Source: Flagellimonas allohymeniacidonis
GTDB taxonomy: Bacteria; Bacteroidota; Bacteroidia; Flavobacteriales; Flavobacteriaceae
Direction of reading: 5' to 3'
Assembly: GCF_004296335.1 (NCBI RefSeq)
Contig: NZ_SGIU01000002.1
Coordinates: 1,005,882-1,069,881 of the forward strand
DNA length: 64,000 bases
The position numbers were made by a program, and so were the translations under genes. This document shows, piece after piece, positions 52,576 through 60,763 of the stretch (within the stretch, counting starts at the first letter, position 1; each line of letters begins with the position of its first letter). The notes under the pieces are model-generated. The model was not told the DNA's origin and ran no database searches. It saw only the letters and a program-made list of their open reading frames with translations.

Positions 52576-54861
52576 TTACACATTGTTGTAATGTGTTTTG
52601 AGTATTTCATCGATAGCCTTTACTACAGTCTCAGCATTTTCCTTGCTAAAGCACAAGGCTGGCTTTGTCTTAATGACATTGTCAAAAGGACCGTCCGTAC
52701 TAACTAATATGTGCCTTCTTCTCAATTCATTCTTTATGTGGTTTGCTAAGGCTGTATCAGGGATTTTAGAGTCATCCTTGACTATTTCACATCCAATAAA
52801 TAATCCTGAGCCTCTAACATCTCCAATGCAAGGATATTTTGGCATTAGATTTTTTAGCAATGCCATATAATGATTGCCCACTTTTTTTGCGTTCTCTTGC
52901 AGTTTCTCTTCTTCAATCACATCCAATACTGCCGACGCAATAGAACAAGACACAGGATTTCCGCCAAATGAGCTAAAAAACTCCACCCCTCTTTCAAAAG
53001 AAGAAGCAATCTGGTCTGTACAAACTACGGCACCCATTGGATGACCATTTGCTATTGGTTTACCAAGAATAACCATATCGGGCACTACACCGTGTGCTTC
53101 AAACCCCCAAAAGTACTCGCCAAGCCGTCCAAAACCTGTCTGTACCTCATCACTTATACAAACACCTCCTTGAGCCTTGATTGCTGGATATACTTCTCTT
53201 AAATATCCCTTAGCTAGAGGAATTTGACCGGCACAGCCAACAACAGGCTCACTTATAAATGCCGAAATGGGAACACCACAATTCTTGATTTGGGTCACGG
53301 CGTCGGTCCCATACAGCTTTCCTGCATTTGGATTATTTTTTTCATACTTCCCTCTATAGGTGTCGGGCAAAGGGGTCTTTATAATGTGTTGTTTTTGGCC
53401 CTGCCCTTTCGGATTGCTGAATTTGTAATCACTGATATCAATGGATGTTTGTGTATTCCCGTGATACCCCAGTTCCATTACCATTATGTGGGTTGATTCT
53501 GTATGGTTATTGGCCATTCTTATCGCTAGGTCACTCGCGGCACTTCCAGAATTCACAAAAAGCACTTTGTTCAATGGAGGGGGGAAATAACCTAATAACT
53601 TTTCGGCATACGCGGCTAATTCTTCATATAGATATCTTGTATTGGTATTCAGTTTCGCCATTTGCTTTTTGCCCGCATTAACAACTTTCGGGTGGGAATG
53701 ACCTACGTGCGGAATGTTGTTATAAGCATCCAAAAAAGTGTTCCCTGAGGCATCATACATATATTGAAAAGCAGACCGAACCATATGAATAGGTTCCTTA
53801 TAACTCAATGATAAGATAGGACTGATATGTTTGAGCCTTTTCTTTATAACTTGGTCAAATGAGGTTGGTTCCAACGGTGGAAAGTTTGCTGCTTTTCTAA
53901 ACTCATTTTCCGCTTTGAGTGGGTTAATGGCAAGCCAGCGGTGTATCATTTTCCAGGCTGACTTCTCACTTACCGATGCATAAGCATTGTTTGGGTCTGC
54001 CTTACGCGCATAAGCGGAATTACAGACACTCGTGCAAAGTCTTGCAGCTATCAAGTAGTAAAGAATTCGTAATTCTTTTTCTTCCAAAGGAAGAATTTTG
54101 TGGTATGCTTTCACAATAACGGGAGCCCAATCCAGCGGATTCTCCTTATCATAACATGCGTAAGTTATGGCAATGGCAAGCTCATTGATAAGAAATGTAT
54201 GTGCTAAATCTCCAAAATCAATAATTCCTGAAATTTCTTCATCCTTAACAAGAACATTCCACTCATTGGCATCATTATGAATGATTTGCTTTCTCAACAC
54301 TGGAATGACAGGCCTGACAATTTCTTCAAACTGACCAAAAAAATAATGAACTACCTTTCTGTCTTTTGGATTTGGAATATCATTGATATATTTTTTATTT
54401 AAATCTAGGTATTGAATATCCCACTCCCATTCCCTAGCTTGGATGGCGTAGTTGTTGAGATTTTTTAATTTCAAATCTAATTTCGCCAGAAATGTACCCA
54501 AGGACTCAAATAATGCATTGGTGTGTTCAACGTCTCCTAAAAACCTCCCATCTAAAAAAGAGAGCATTCGACAGAGTGCTTTCTGGTTATCAGTCACCAC
54601 CGTTTTTACGTGCGACTGGTCTTTGAATGGTATTGGCTTGGGAATTTGTGAATCAAATTCATCTTGCAAGTACAAAAGAACTTCGTTTTCAGCGAGAACG
54701 ATATCTCTCAACGATTCTGAATAGTTGTAGGTCTTGTAGATGAAGTTACTTTCGGCTGTAGAAATACGATAGTTACTATTATCATAGCCATCGAGTCTCT
54801 TTTCGTCGAGGATTTTGATCCCAAATTCTTTTTCTATAAAAGCACAGCTAAATGACGCCAT
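52576..54861 (-). CDS. Kinase/class III aminotransferase-fold fusion (phospho-lyase type)
   Basis: A 761-residue two-domain protein. Residues ~1-320 are an aminoglycoside-phosphotransferase-like kinase: catalytic loop IIHNDANEWNVLV (His195, Asp197, Asn202) and IIDFGD (Asp215-Gly217). Residues ~335-761 are a PLP class III aminotransferase fold: NNIPHVGHSHPKVV, VLFVNSGSAASDLAIRM, ISDEVQTGFGR, and ILGKPIANGHPMGAVV with PLP Lys601. The pair matches the kinase plus phospho-lyase fusion that helped identify human hydroxylysine kinase and the AGXT2L1/AGXT2L2 phospho-lyases. It may phosphorylate a hydroxylated amine and eliminate phosphate. Substrate is not proven. Confidence 0.9.
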   Translation of the reverse strand: MASFSCAFIEKEFGIKILDEKRLDGYDNSNYRISTAESNFIYKTYNYSESLRDIVLAENEVLLYLQDEFDSQIPKPIPFKDQSHVKTVVTDNQKALCRMLSFLDGRFLGDVEHTNALFESLGTFLAKLDLKLKNLNNYAIQAREWEWDIQYLDLNKKYINDIPNPKDRKVVHYFFGQFEEIVRPVIPVLRKQIIHNDANEWNVLVKDEEISGIIDFGDLAHTFLINELAIAITYACYDKENPLDWAPVIVKAYHKILPLEEKELRILYYLIAARLCTSVCNSAYARKADPNNAYASVSEKSAWKMIHRWLAINPLKAENEFRKAANFPPLEPTSFDQVIKKRLKHISPILSLSYKEPIHMVRSAFQYMYDASGNTFLDAYNNIPHVGHSHPKVVNAGKKQMAKLNTNTRYLYEELAAYAEKLLGYFPPPLNKVLFVNSGSAASDLAIRMANNHTESTHIMVMELGYHGNTQTSIDISDYKFSNPKGQGQKQHIIKTPLPDTYRGKYEKNNPNAGKLYGTDAVTQIKNCGVPISAFISEPVVGCAGQIPLAKGYLREVYPAIKAQGGVCISDEVQTGFGRLGEYFWGFEAHGVVPDMVILGKPIANGHPMGAVVCTDQIASSFERGVEFFSSFGGNPVSCSIASAVLDVIEEEKLQENAKKVGNHYMALLKNLMPKYPCIGDVRGSGLFIGCEIVKDDSKIPDTALANHIKNELRRRHILVSTDGPFDNVIKTKPALCFSKENAETVVKAIDEILKTHYNNV

Positions 54862-54892
54862 GTTATATTTGGTTTATTTTCAAAAGCACCAC

Positions 54893-54937
54893 AACGGTCT
54901 CGACCATGATTTGAGGCGGTGTTCGAAAGCGTTAGAT
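54893..54937 (-). repeat. attC-like imperfect palindrome 5
   Basis: Reads AACGGTCT (54893-54900) to GTTAGAT (54931-54937), 45 bases, sharing both ends with the element at 50235. On the gene strand it opens ATCTAAC (fits RYYYAAC) and ends GAGACCGTTG. It lies upstream of the kinase/phospho-lyase gene. Confidence 0.45.
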
Positions 54938-55033
54938 TTCCAGCCAAGGCAAATCTAGCCGTTGATGGTTTCCAAATTTCAAGTTAACGAAAAGCAGCTA
55001 TAAATTATAGCAATTGTTATGAGCAGTTTTTTA

Positions 55034-55492
55034 TCAATGGTTTGCGGAGTCATTAAATTGCCACAGCACATTGACCAGTTGCCATTTTCCGTTCAGTTTT
55101 ACAATGTGCATGTAGTCTATCCAGTCGTCTGCAATAAGTTTTACAGAAGCGGTCCTATCAAAAATATCCAATATGACCACTTCTTTTTTTGGATTCTCTG
55201 GAAATCTGTCCCCAGCTACATTATAGGTTTCCGCAAGTAACACCATGGCATCGGTAAAGGTTTCTCTCAAATATTCCTTTCCCGTTTTTTTATTCGTCCA
55301 AAACGTTCTTTTGACCATTCTTGGATGGGCAGCACGTTCAAATTGTTCTGGTTTCGCATTATGTTGTGATTCAATATAATCCAATGCGACTTGTTTGATG
55401 GCAAGTGAGTCCTCTTGGGTTTGCCCTTGAACGGAACAAGTAAAAAACACCAAGGAAATAAGCGAAATTGGAAGAATAATGGATAGTTTCAT
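55034..55492 (-). CDS. Secreted lumazine-binding-like (NTF2-fold) protein
   Basis: A 152-residue protein with signal peptide (MKLSIILPISLISLVFFTCSVQG). The mature part, LAIKQVALDYIESQHNAKPEQFERAAHPRMVKRTFW and ASVKLIADDWIDYMHIVKLNGKWQLVNVLW, is typical of the putative lumazine-binding family (NTF2-like fold). Ligand unknown. It lies upstream of the kinase/phospho-lyase gene with a 172-base gap containing an attC-like element. Confidence 0.83.
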   Translation of the reverse strand: MKLSIILPISLISLVFFTCSVQGQTQEDSLAIKQVALDYIESQHNAKPEQFERAAHPRMVKRTFWTNKKTGKEYLRETFTDAMVLLAETYNVAGDRFPENPKKEVVILDIFDRTASVKLIADDWIDYMHIVKLNGKWQLVNVLWQFNDSANH

Positions 55493-55639
55493 TGTCGTGC
55501 AGAAGCTTTAGATGATGTTCAAATTTGACAAAAAAGGTAAGTATATCAACCACAAAATCACGGACAATTGTGAAGGATTTAAGACGGGAGCCTACTCAAA
55601 TAGGTGAGGGTTTAGCACAATAGGTGGAATTCCGAGCAA

Positions 55640-56836
55640 TTATTTCGATTTGGGATAAAAAAGGGTAATAAAATGGTCCACCAAGGCCGCTTGTTCTTGG
55701 TTGGTTTGATGCAGAAAGGCATTTTTTCGGGAGTAGGCCCGAACAAAAAGGTCAAACTTTACACGAAATACCATCTTTTGGGTTTCTTCATCCCCATCTT
55801 TAGCAATACGGGTCAGTTTTGCCACCTCCTTTTCCCACCAGCCAAAGTTCACCTTGTTGGGATTTTCCAAGTCGGTCTGCAGTTGTTTTACCAATTTGCC
55901 TATCAGCTTTCGTTCTGTTTGGAGGGCGCCCTCAAGAGAAGCCAGCTGTTTTTTATGGACAGGGGAGCTTAAGAGTTCTTTTTGGACCGTCTCAAGACTA
56001 TCCAAGGGTAACAAGCCTGCGTAATCTTCCAACATTCGTTCGTACTGCTCTGCAAGGAGTAATTTGTTTTCTCCCTGCGACAATGCTTCAAGGATTTTTA
56101 CATCTGCTTGATAGTAGGGACGAACAGCCACTTTGGTTAAGGGCCGGGTTGTTATTACTTTTTGCAGATACAGCCAATCAAAGGCCCTTTCAATCTGTTC
56201 GGATGGTGGCCATTGGTGTTCCCCATCATAGGTGATAAGCGTGCTTTTCAACTCCATCAAACTCAGGAATTCTTTGTTTTTCACCATTTCCTTGTAGTTC
56301 ATGTCCCGGTCACCGCAAAGACCTACATAAGCATATTTTTGAATGGAGGGTGTATGCCCTGGCACTCCCGAGAAACCCGCACCACAACCAATAACTCCTG
56401 CAAATTGGTCGGTAAGCGTGGCTATGGCAGCCGCCAATCGTGCTCCTCCGGAAAACCCCGAAACGTACATCTCATCTTCCTTTATGGAAAAATGGGTGAA
56501 AATATGGTTGAAGAGTGCATTGGCTATTTTAAAATTACGTTCATAAGGTGCATTTCTTGAATTATTCGAACACACCAAAATATGGCCTCGTTTTTCGGAA
56601 GTGGCAATAAAGGGCTGAATACCAATAGCACCTCGTGCCGCAGGCTCAAAAATAAAAACTATCGGGCTTAGACCTTGTGGGTCATAAGAGCTGGGCAGAT
56701 AAAGAGCAAAGGTCTCATCGGTAGTGCCAGAGACCCTAATAGAATCTAGTACGACCCCCTTTTTTAAATCAGTTTGGGCTTTTGTACTAGTAAAACCTCC
56801 AAAGCTGATACATAGGAGAAGGAGGAAAATCCGCAT
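55640..56836 (-). CDS. Secreted alpha/beta hydrolase (esterase-like)
   Basis: A 398-residue protein with signal peptide (MRIFLLLLCISFGGFTSTKAQ). The hydrolase core (residues ~35-235) has FALYLPSSYDPQGLSPIVFIFEPAARG, the nucleophile motif MYVSGFSGGARLA (G-x-S-x-G), and YDGEHQWPPSEQ with the likely catalytic histidine. The C-terminal ~150 residues are mostly helical with heptad-like patterns (KILEALSQGENKLLLAEQYERML) and no known domain. It is probably periplasmic. It lies 5 bases after the S41 protease gene. Confidence 0.85.
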   Translation of the reverse strand: MRIFLLLLCISFGGFTSTKAQTDLKKGVVLDSIRVSGTTDETFALYLPSSYDPQGLSPIVFIFEPAARGAIGIQPFIATSEKRGHILVCSNNSRNAPYERNFKIANALFNHIFTHFSIKEDEMYVSGFSGGARLAAAIATLTDQFAGVIGCGAGFSGVPGHTPSIQKYAYVGLCGDRDMNYKEMVKNKEFLSLMELKSTLITYDGEHQWPPSEQIERAFDWLYLQKVITTRPLTKVAVRPYYQADVKILEALSQGENKLLLAEQYERMLEDYAGLLPLDSLETVQKELLSSPVHKKQLASLEGALQTERKLIGKLVKQLQTDLENPNKVNFGWWEKEVAKLTRIAKDGDEETQKMVFRVKFDLFVRAYSRKNAFLHQTNQEQAALVDHFITLFYPKSK

Positions 56837-56841
56837 GGAGC

Positions 56842-58467
56842 TTATTGCAGCAATTGATTGTACCTACCGCTATCTTTTAAAAGGCCTTGGGCGACTAAAA
56901 TGGCCCCATCGTTTTTCAGATAGTAATCATAAAGTCCTTCACGGTAGAAAAAACGCTTTACGATTTCATCCTCCAAGCTCTTTTGTATTTCTTTTTGAAA
57001 GGTATCCAAAGCCGAGAACTTGCCTCGATTGAGCGCCAACAATAGGTCCTTGTACTTATCCTGTACCTCCTGGCCCAACAAGTGCTCTTCCCTGTTGATG
57101 GATTCCTCCAGCAGCTCTTCCGTTTTGGTCCGGAAGGTAAAACCCTCTTGTTGCGCAAAGTTTTTAAAGGCAACGTAGTCGGTTTGGGTAAATTGGAAAT
57201 CCTCCACGGAACCAAACGTATGATCATAATAATAATCCGTCGCAAAATCGAACACCATATAATTGCTCTCCAAGGCATCGAGCAGGGTATTGGACTTAAG
57301 GGTTTCAATCTCAATATCGGGCATTACACCGCCACCATCTTGTACTTTTCTACCATTTCGCGTGGTAAACTCACTAAATTTTGTGTTTCGAACTGCATTG
57401 CCCTCCTGGTCACGATTCCAATAGTCCAAAGATTGGATACAACGACCCGATGGGGTATAATATCTCGAAATGGTGACCTTAAGTTGGGTGCCATACGTAA
57501 GCTTTAGCGGTCTCTGCACCAATCCTTTTCCAAAACTACGGGCTCCGACAATAACAGCCCTGTCCAAATCTTGGAGTCCTCCAGAAACAATTTCACTGGC
57601 AGAAGCACTGCTCCCATCTATCAGAACGACCAACGGAATATTTAAATCCTCAGGTTGGTTTTTGGTACGATAGGATTGATTGAATTTTTTCACTTTTGAC
57701 TTTGTAGTCACGATGAGCTCGCCTTTGGGCACAAACAAATTGGTGACATTGATGGCTTCTGAAAGAAGTCCACCAGGATTGCCCCTTAAATCGAGAACCA
57801 TGCGCTTCATTCCCTTCCCCTTGAGGTCTTGCATGGCCAGTTTTGTTTGGCTCGATGCTTTTCGATTGAAGCGGGCCAATACAACATACCCTGTTTGGTC
57901 ATCGATCATTTCATAATAGGGAACAGCATCCACTTCAACACCTTCTCTTTCCAGCGTGGCCGTTTTGGTCTCTCCTTGACGAACAAAGGTGACATTAACG
58001 CTAGTGCCGTTGGCGCCTTTTAAAAGCTCACTGGCATTATCATCAAAATCGGCGACCAAGGTCTCCCCAATTTTAATGATTTCGTCCCCCGCTTTGAGCC
58101 CAGCCTTATCTGCTGGATATCCTTTGTAAGGCTCTACAATCAGCAATTTGCTTTCGTAGGAGCGAACCAAGGCCCCAATGCCCGAATATTCCCCTGCATT
58201 ATTGATTCTGTATGATTCAACGTCTTGCTCATTCATAAACCGGGTATAAGGATCAAGTTCATCCAACATGTTTTTAATGGCGGAATCCATAAGTTCTGCT
58301 GGGTTGGTCTCATCCACGTAATTCATGTTGAGTTCCTTAAAGAGGGTCGTGAAGATTTCAATCTGCTTGGCAATTTCGAAGAAATCATTTTTAAAACCAC
58401 TTCCTATCACCAAAAAAAGGACAGCGATTACAGGAATAACGATTTGTTTTTTAAACATTTTTTTCAT
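56842..58467 (-). CDS. S41 family C-terminal processing protease
   Basis: A 541-residue protease with an N-terminal membrane anchor or signal (QIVIPVIAVLFLVIGSG). Order of parts: helical N-terminus (~30-90, MLDELDPYTRFM), PDZ domain (~95-165, YKGYPADKAGLKAGDEIIKIG), and the S41 catalytic core with LDLRGNPGGLLSEAINV, VLIDGSSASASEIVSGGLQD (nucleophile Ser289) and GARSFGKGLVQ (Lys314). CtpA/Prc-type proteases cut C-termini of periplasmic proteins. Its start overlaps rnpA by 17 bases and its end is 5 bases from the esterase gene, so the three are probably one operon. Confidence 0.93.
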   Translation of the reverse strand: MKKMFKKQIVIPVIAVLFLVIGSGFKNDFFEIAKQIEIFTTLFKELNMNYVDETNPAELMDSAIKNMLDELDPYTRFMNEQDVESYRINNAGEYSGIGALVRSYESKLLIVEPYKGYPADKAGLKAGDEIIKIGETLVADFDDNASELLKGANGTSVNVTFVRQGETKTATLEREGVEVDAVPYYEMIDDQTGYVVLARFNRKASSQTKLAMQDLKGKGMKRMVLDLRGNPGGLLSEAINVTNLFVPKGELIVTTKSKVKKFNQSYRTKNQPEDLNIPLVVLIDGSSASASEIVSGGLQDLDRAVIVGARSFGKGLVQRPLKLTYGTQLKVTISRYYTPSGRCIQSLDYWNRDQEGNAVRNTKFSEFTTRNGRKVQDGGGVMPDIEIETLKSNTLLDALESNYMVFDFATDYYYDHTFGSVEDFQFTQTDYVAFKNFAQQEGFTFRTKTEELLEESINREEHLLGQEVQDKYKDLLLALNRGKFSALDTFQKEIQKSLEDEIVKRFFYREGLYDYYLKNDGAILVAQGLLKDSGRYNQLLQ

Positions 58468-58852
58468 GGGACTCTTTTTTAAGGAAGTCTTGCAAAAGCT
58501 GCTTCATGGCTTGTTCAACCTCCAAATAAACCGGCACCTTGTTACCAAGATATAAAAATAGGAACGCAAAGTTTCCCTCTATGTTGTTAAAAACCATGGG
58601 TTTGTTGCGGCGATAGGCCTCGCGTACCATGCGTTTGATACGGTTTCGTTGCACGGCTTGCTTAAACTTTCGTTTTGGGGCGGTAACGGCCACTTTAATG
58701 GGTGCTTTATCTATGGAATTGAGCCGAACATACCTCAGCTGTAAAGGGAATGCCCGAATTTGGGCACCTTCATTAAAAAGCTGTTCAAATACCCTTTTAT
58801 GGGTGAGCTTTTCCCCTTTGGGAAAGGAGTGGCTCTGAGGTGATTCGCTCAT
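58451..58852 (-). CDS. rnpA: Ribonuclease P protein component
   Basis: A 133-residue protein started at ATG 58852; the frame is open 11 codons further up. RNase P protein binds the catalytic RNA and helps process tRNA 5' ends. The family core is FPKGEKLTHKRVFEQLFNEG, KVAVTAPKRKFKQAVQRNRIKRMVREAYRRNK with the conserved R-N-R-x-K-R-x-x-R-E RNA-binding motif, and FLFLYLGNKVPVYLEVEQAM. Its end overlaps the S41 gene by 17 bases in another frame. Confidence 0.95.
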   Translation of the reverse strand: MSESPQSHSFPKGEKLTHKRVFEQLFNEGAQIRAFPLQLRYVRLNSIDKAPIKVAVTAPKRKFKQAVQRNRIKRMVREAYRRNKPMVFNNIEGNFAFLFLYLGNKVPVYLEVEQAMKQLLQDFLKKESHEKNV

Positions 58853-58899
58853 ATTCTTTGAAACTTGTCCCCTCAAGGGGAACAATCGACGGTAAAAAC

Positions 58900-58907
58900 C
58901 AAATCTA
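58900..58907 (-). promoter_or_regulatory. -7 promoter box of the rnpA operon
   Basis: On the - strand, TAGATTTG is a perfect TAnnTTTG match, 48 bases before the rnpA ATG, just before the end of the M1 peptidase gene. A good -33 TTG is not evident. Confidence 0.42.
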
Positions 58908-58908
58908 C

Positions 58909-60762
58909 TTAAGGTTTGGCCTGGTACACATTGTTTTCACCATTTACATCAGCCATTAGCTGTGAAGGGTCCAAAACCAAGGCTTGAATATTATCAAACG
59001 ACTGATCTATAACGAATTCATAAGTGGAGTACGCCCAAGCCCAATCATCTAAAACGGTTCTTTGAAGCTGTGCATACGGATTTTCTTTTTCTCCTCGCAT
59101 CATTTGCAAGGGAACATAAAAAGTTTCTTGCGTACCGTCGGCTTTGACCAGTAAAATATCCAAAGGCATCGGCATAAGGCCAATGCGCTCCAACACGACT
59201 TTGGTTTTGTCTCCTTCGGAAGCCACACTCTTTATGCCATAATCAATAGTATTTGTGGTGGCGGTCCAGTCGGTCAAATACCAATCCAACTGCATGCCCG
59301 AAACCTTTTCGGCGGTTCGTTTGATGTCGTTTGGTACAGGATGCTTAAACTTGAAGTCGTCATAATATTTTCTGATGGTTTCCATCAGTTTATCTTGTCC
59401 GATCACATACCCCAATTGAGACAAAAAGATGGCACCTTTGCTATAGGCCGCAACACCATAGGCGAAGTTCGTTGCATAACGATCAGCATGGGTAGTCTGG
59501 GGCAACTCTAGACCAGAATTGACCAAGGCATAATAGCCCTTGTAGGAACCCTCAAAAGGGTTTTCCTTGTTTTGCTCCATAATTTGGTTCATGCATAGGC
59601 TGCTAATGAAAGAGGTGAACCCTTCATCCATCCACTCGTATTTGGCCTCATCGGTAGCCAAAACATGCTGAAACCAAGAGTGTGCCATCTCATGAACCAT
59701 AACCCCGACCAGACTTGAAAACTGACGTCGGCCTGTGATCAAGGTGCTCATGGCATATTCCATTCCACCATCACCACCCTGCACTACGGAATACTGCTCG
59801 TAGGGGTACTTTCCTATATTGGTATTGAAAAAGCGCATGGCTGCTTCTGTTTTGGGCTGAAGATTTTTCCAATTTTCCAGAAGTTCCTCCTCGTTCTTGT
59901 AAAAGAAATGCAGGGTAGGGCCATCTTCCATTTCCACCATGTCGTGGATATAATCAGGATCTGCGGCCCACATGAAATCGTGTACATTGGGGGCGACAAA
60001 ATGCCAGGTCAAGGCTTTGCCCTTGGTTTTTACTTTGGTTCCTGAGGTTTCATACCCATGACCAATTTCTTGCGGATTCTGTAGATATCCAGACCCTCCT
60101 ACCACATAGTCTTTGTCCAAGGTTAACTTCACATCGAAATTTCCCCAAACGCCATGGAATTCACGTGCGATATAAGGATTGGGGTGCCAACCTTCAAAGT
60201 CATATTCCGAAAGTTTTGGATACCACTGGCTCATGGAAAGGGCAACACCCTCACTACTGTTACGACCTGATCTTCGAACCTGAAGAGGCACCTGACCCTC
60301 AAAGGTCATGTCCAAGGTTGTTTTTGCGCCTGGTGCAATTGGATTTGGCAAATCCACCACTAAAATAGTACCCTCTTCTTGGAATTCCACGGGCACGCCA
60401 TCTTGTGTAAGGGAAGTGGCGTGCAGATAACCCATCTCACTTTCAGAAAGTTTGGAAATTCTGCTTTCCCCATTTTCCATCATTCGTTTATCAGGATCCT
60501 TAATAGTCTGAAGACGAATATCCATTTCACTGCCGGGCTGAAAGGCATTGTAATATAAATGATAAAAAACACGATTTAAGGTGTCAGGTGAATTGTTGGT
60601 ATAGACCAATTTTTGGGTTCCACCATATTTATAGGTCTCCACATCCATGTTCACATTCATGGTGTAGTCAACATGCTGTTGCCAATACCCTTCACCTGTT
60701 TGGGCATTTGCACATAAGGTGCCCGCAATGATCCAGGCAAAATAAAATAGTACTCTCTTCAT
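58909..60762 (-). CDS. M1 family metallo-aminopeptidase
   Basis: A 617-residue exported peptidase (signal MKRVLFYFAWIIAGTLCANA). It has the M1 layout: a beta-rich N-terminal domain, then GGDGGMEYAMSTLITG (GGMEY in place of GAMEN, residues 332-336), the zinc motif VMVHEMAHSWFQHVLATDEAKYEWMDEGFTSF (His357, Glu358, His361, Glu380), and TDWTATTNTIDYGIK in a shortened C-terminal part. It is shorter than classical M1 enzymes (~850), as usual for this Bacteroidota group. It probably trims peptides in the periplasm. One base separates it from the S8 gene upstream. Confidence 0.92.
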   Translation of the reverse strand: MKRVLFYFAWIIAGTLCANAQTGEGYWQQHVDYTMNVNMDVETYKYGGTQKLVYTNNSPDTLNRVFYHLYYNAFQPGSEMDIRLQTIKDPDKRMMENGESRISKLSESEMGYLHATSLTQDGVPVEFQEEGTILVVDLPNPIAPGAKTTLDMTFEGQVPLQVRRSGRNSSEGVALSMSQWYPKLSEYDFEGWHPNPYIAREFHGVWGNFDVKLTLDKDYVVGGSGYLQNPQEIGHGYETSGTKVKTKGKALTWHFVAPNVHDFMWAADPDYIHDMVEMEDGPTLHFFYKNEEELLENWKNLQPKTEAAMRFFNTNIGKYPYEQYSVVQGGDGGMEYAMSTLITGRRQFSSLVGVMVHEMAHSWFQHVLATDEAKYEWMDEGFTSFISSLCMNQIMEQNKENPFEGSYKGYYALVNSGLELPQTTHADRYATNFAYGVAAYSKGAIFLSQLGYVIGQDKLMETIRKYYDDFKFKHPVPNDIKRTAEKVSGMQLDWYLTDWTATTNTIDYGIKSVASEGDKTKVVLERIGLMPMPLDILLVKADGTQETFYVPLQMMRGEKENPYAQLQRTVLDDWAWAYSTYEFVIDQSFDNIQALVLDPSQLMADVNGENNVYQAKP

Positions 60763-60763
60763 C

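Noticed and set aside
52446-52610. 55-residue N-terminal extension of the lipoprotein at 51876
   Set aside because: It overlaps the kinase/phospho-lyase gene and would bury a typical lipoprotein leader.
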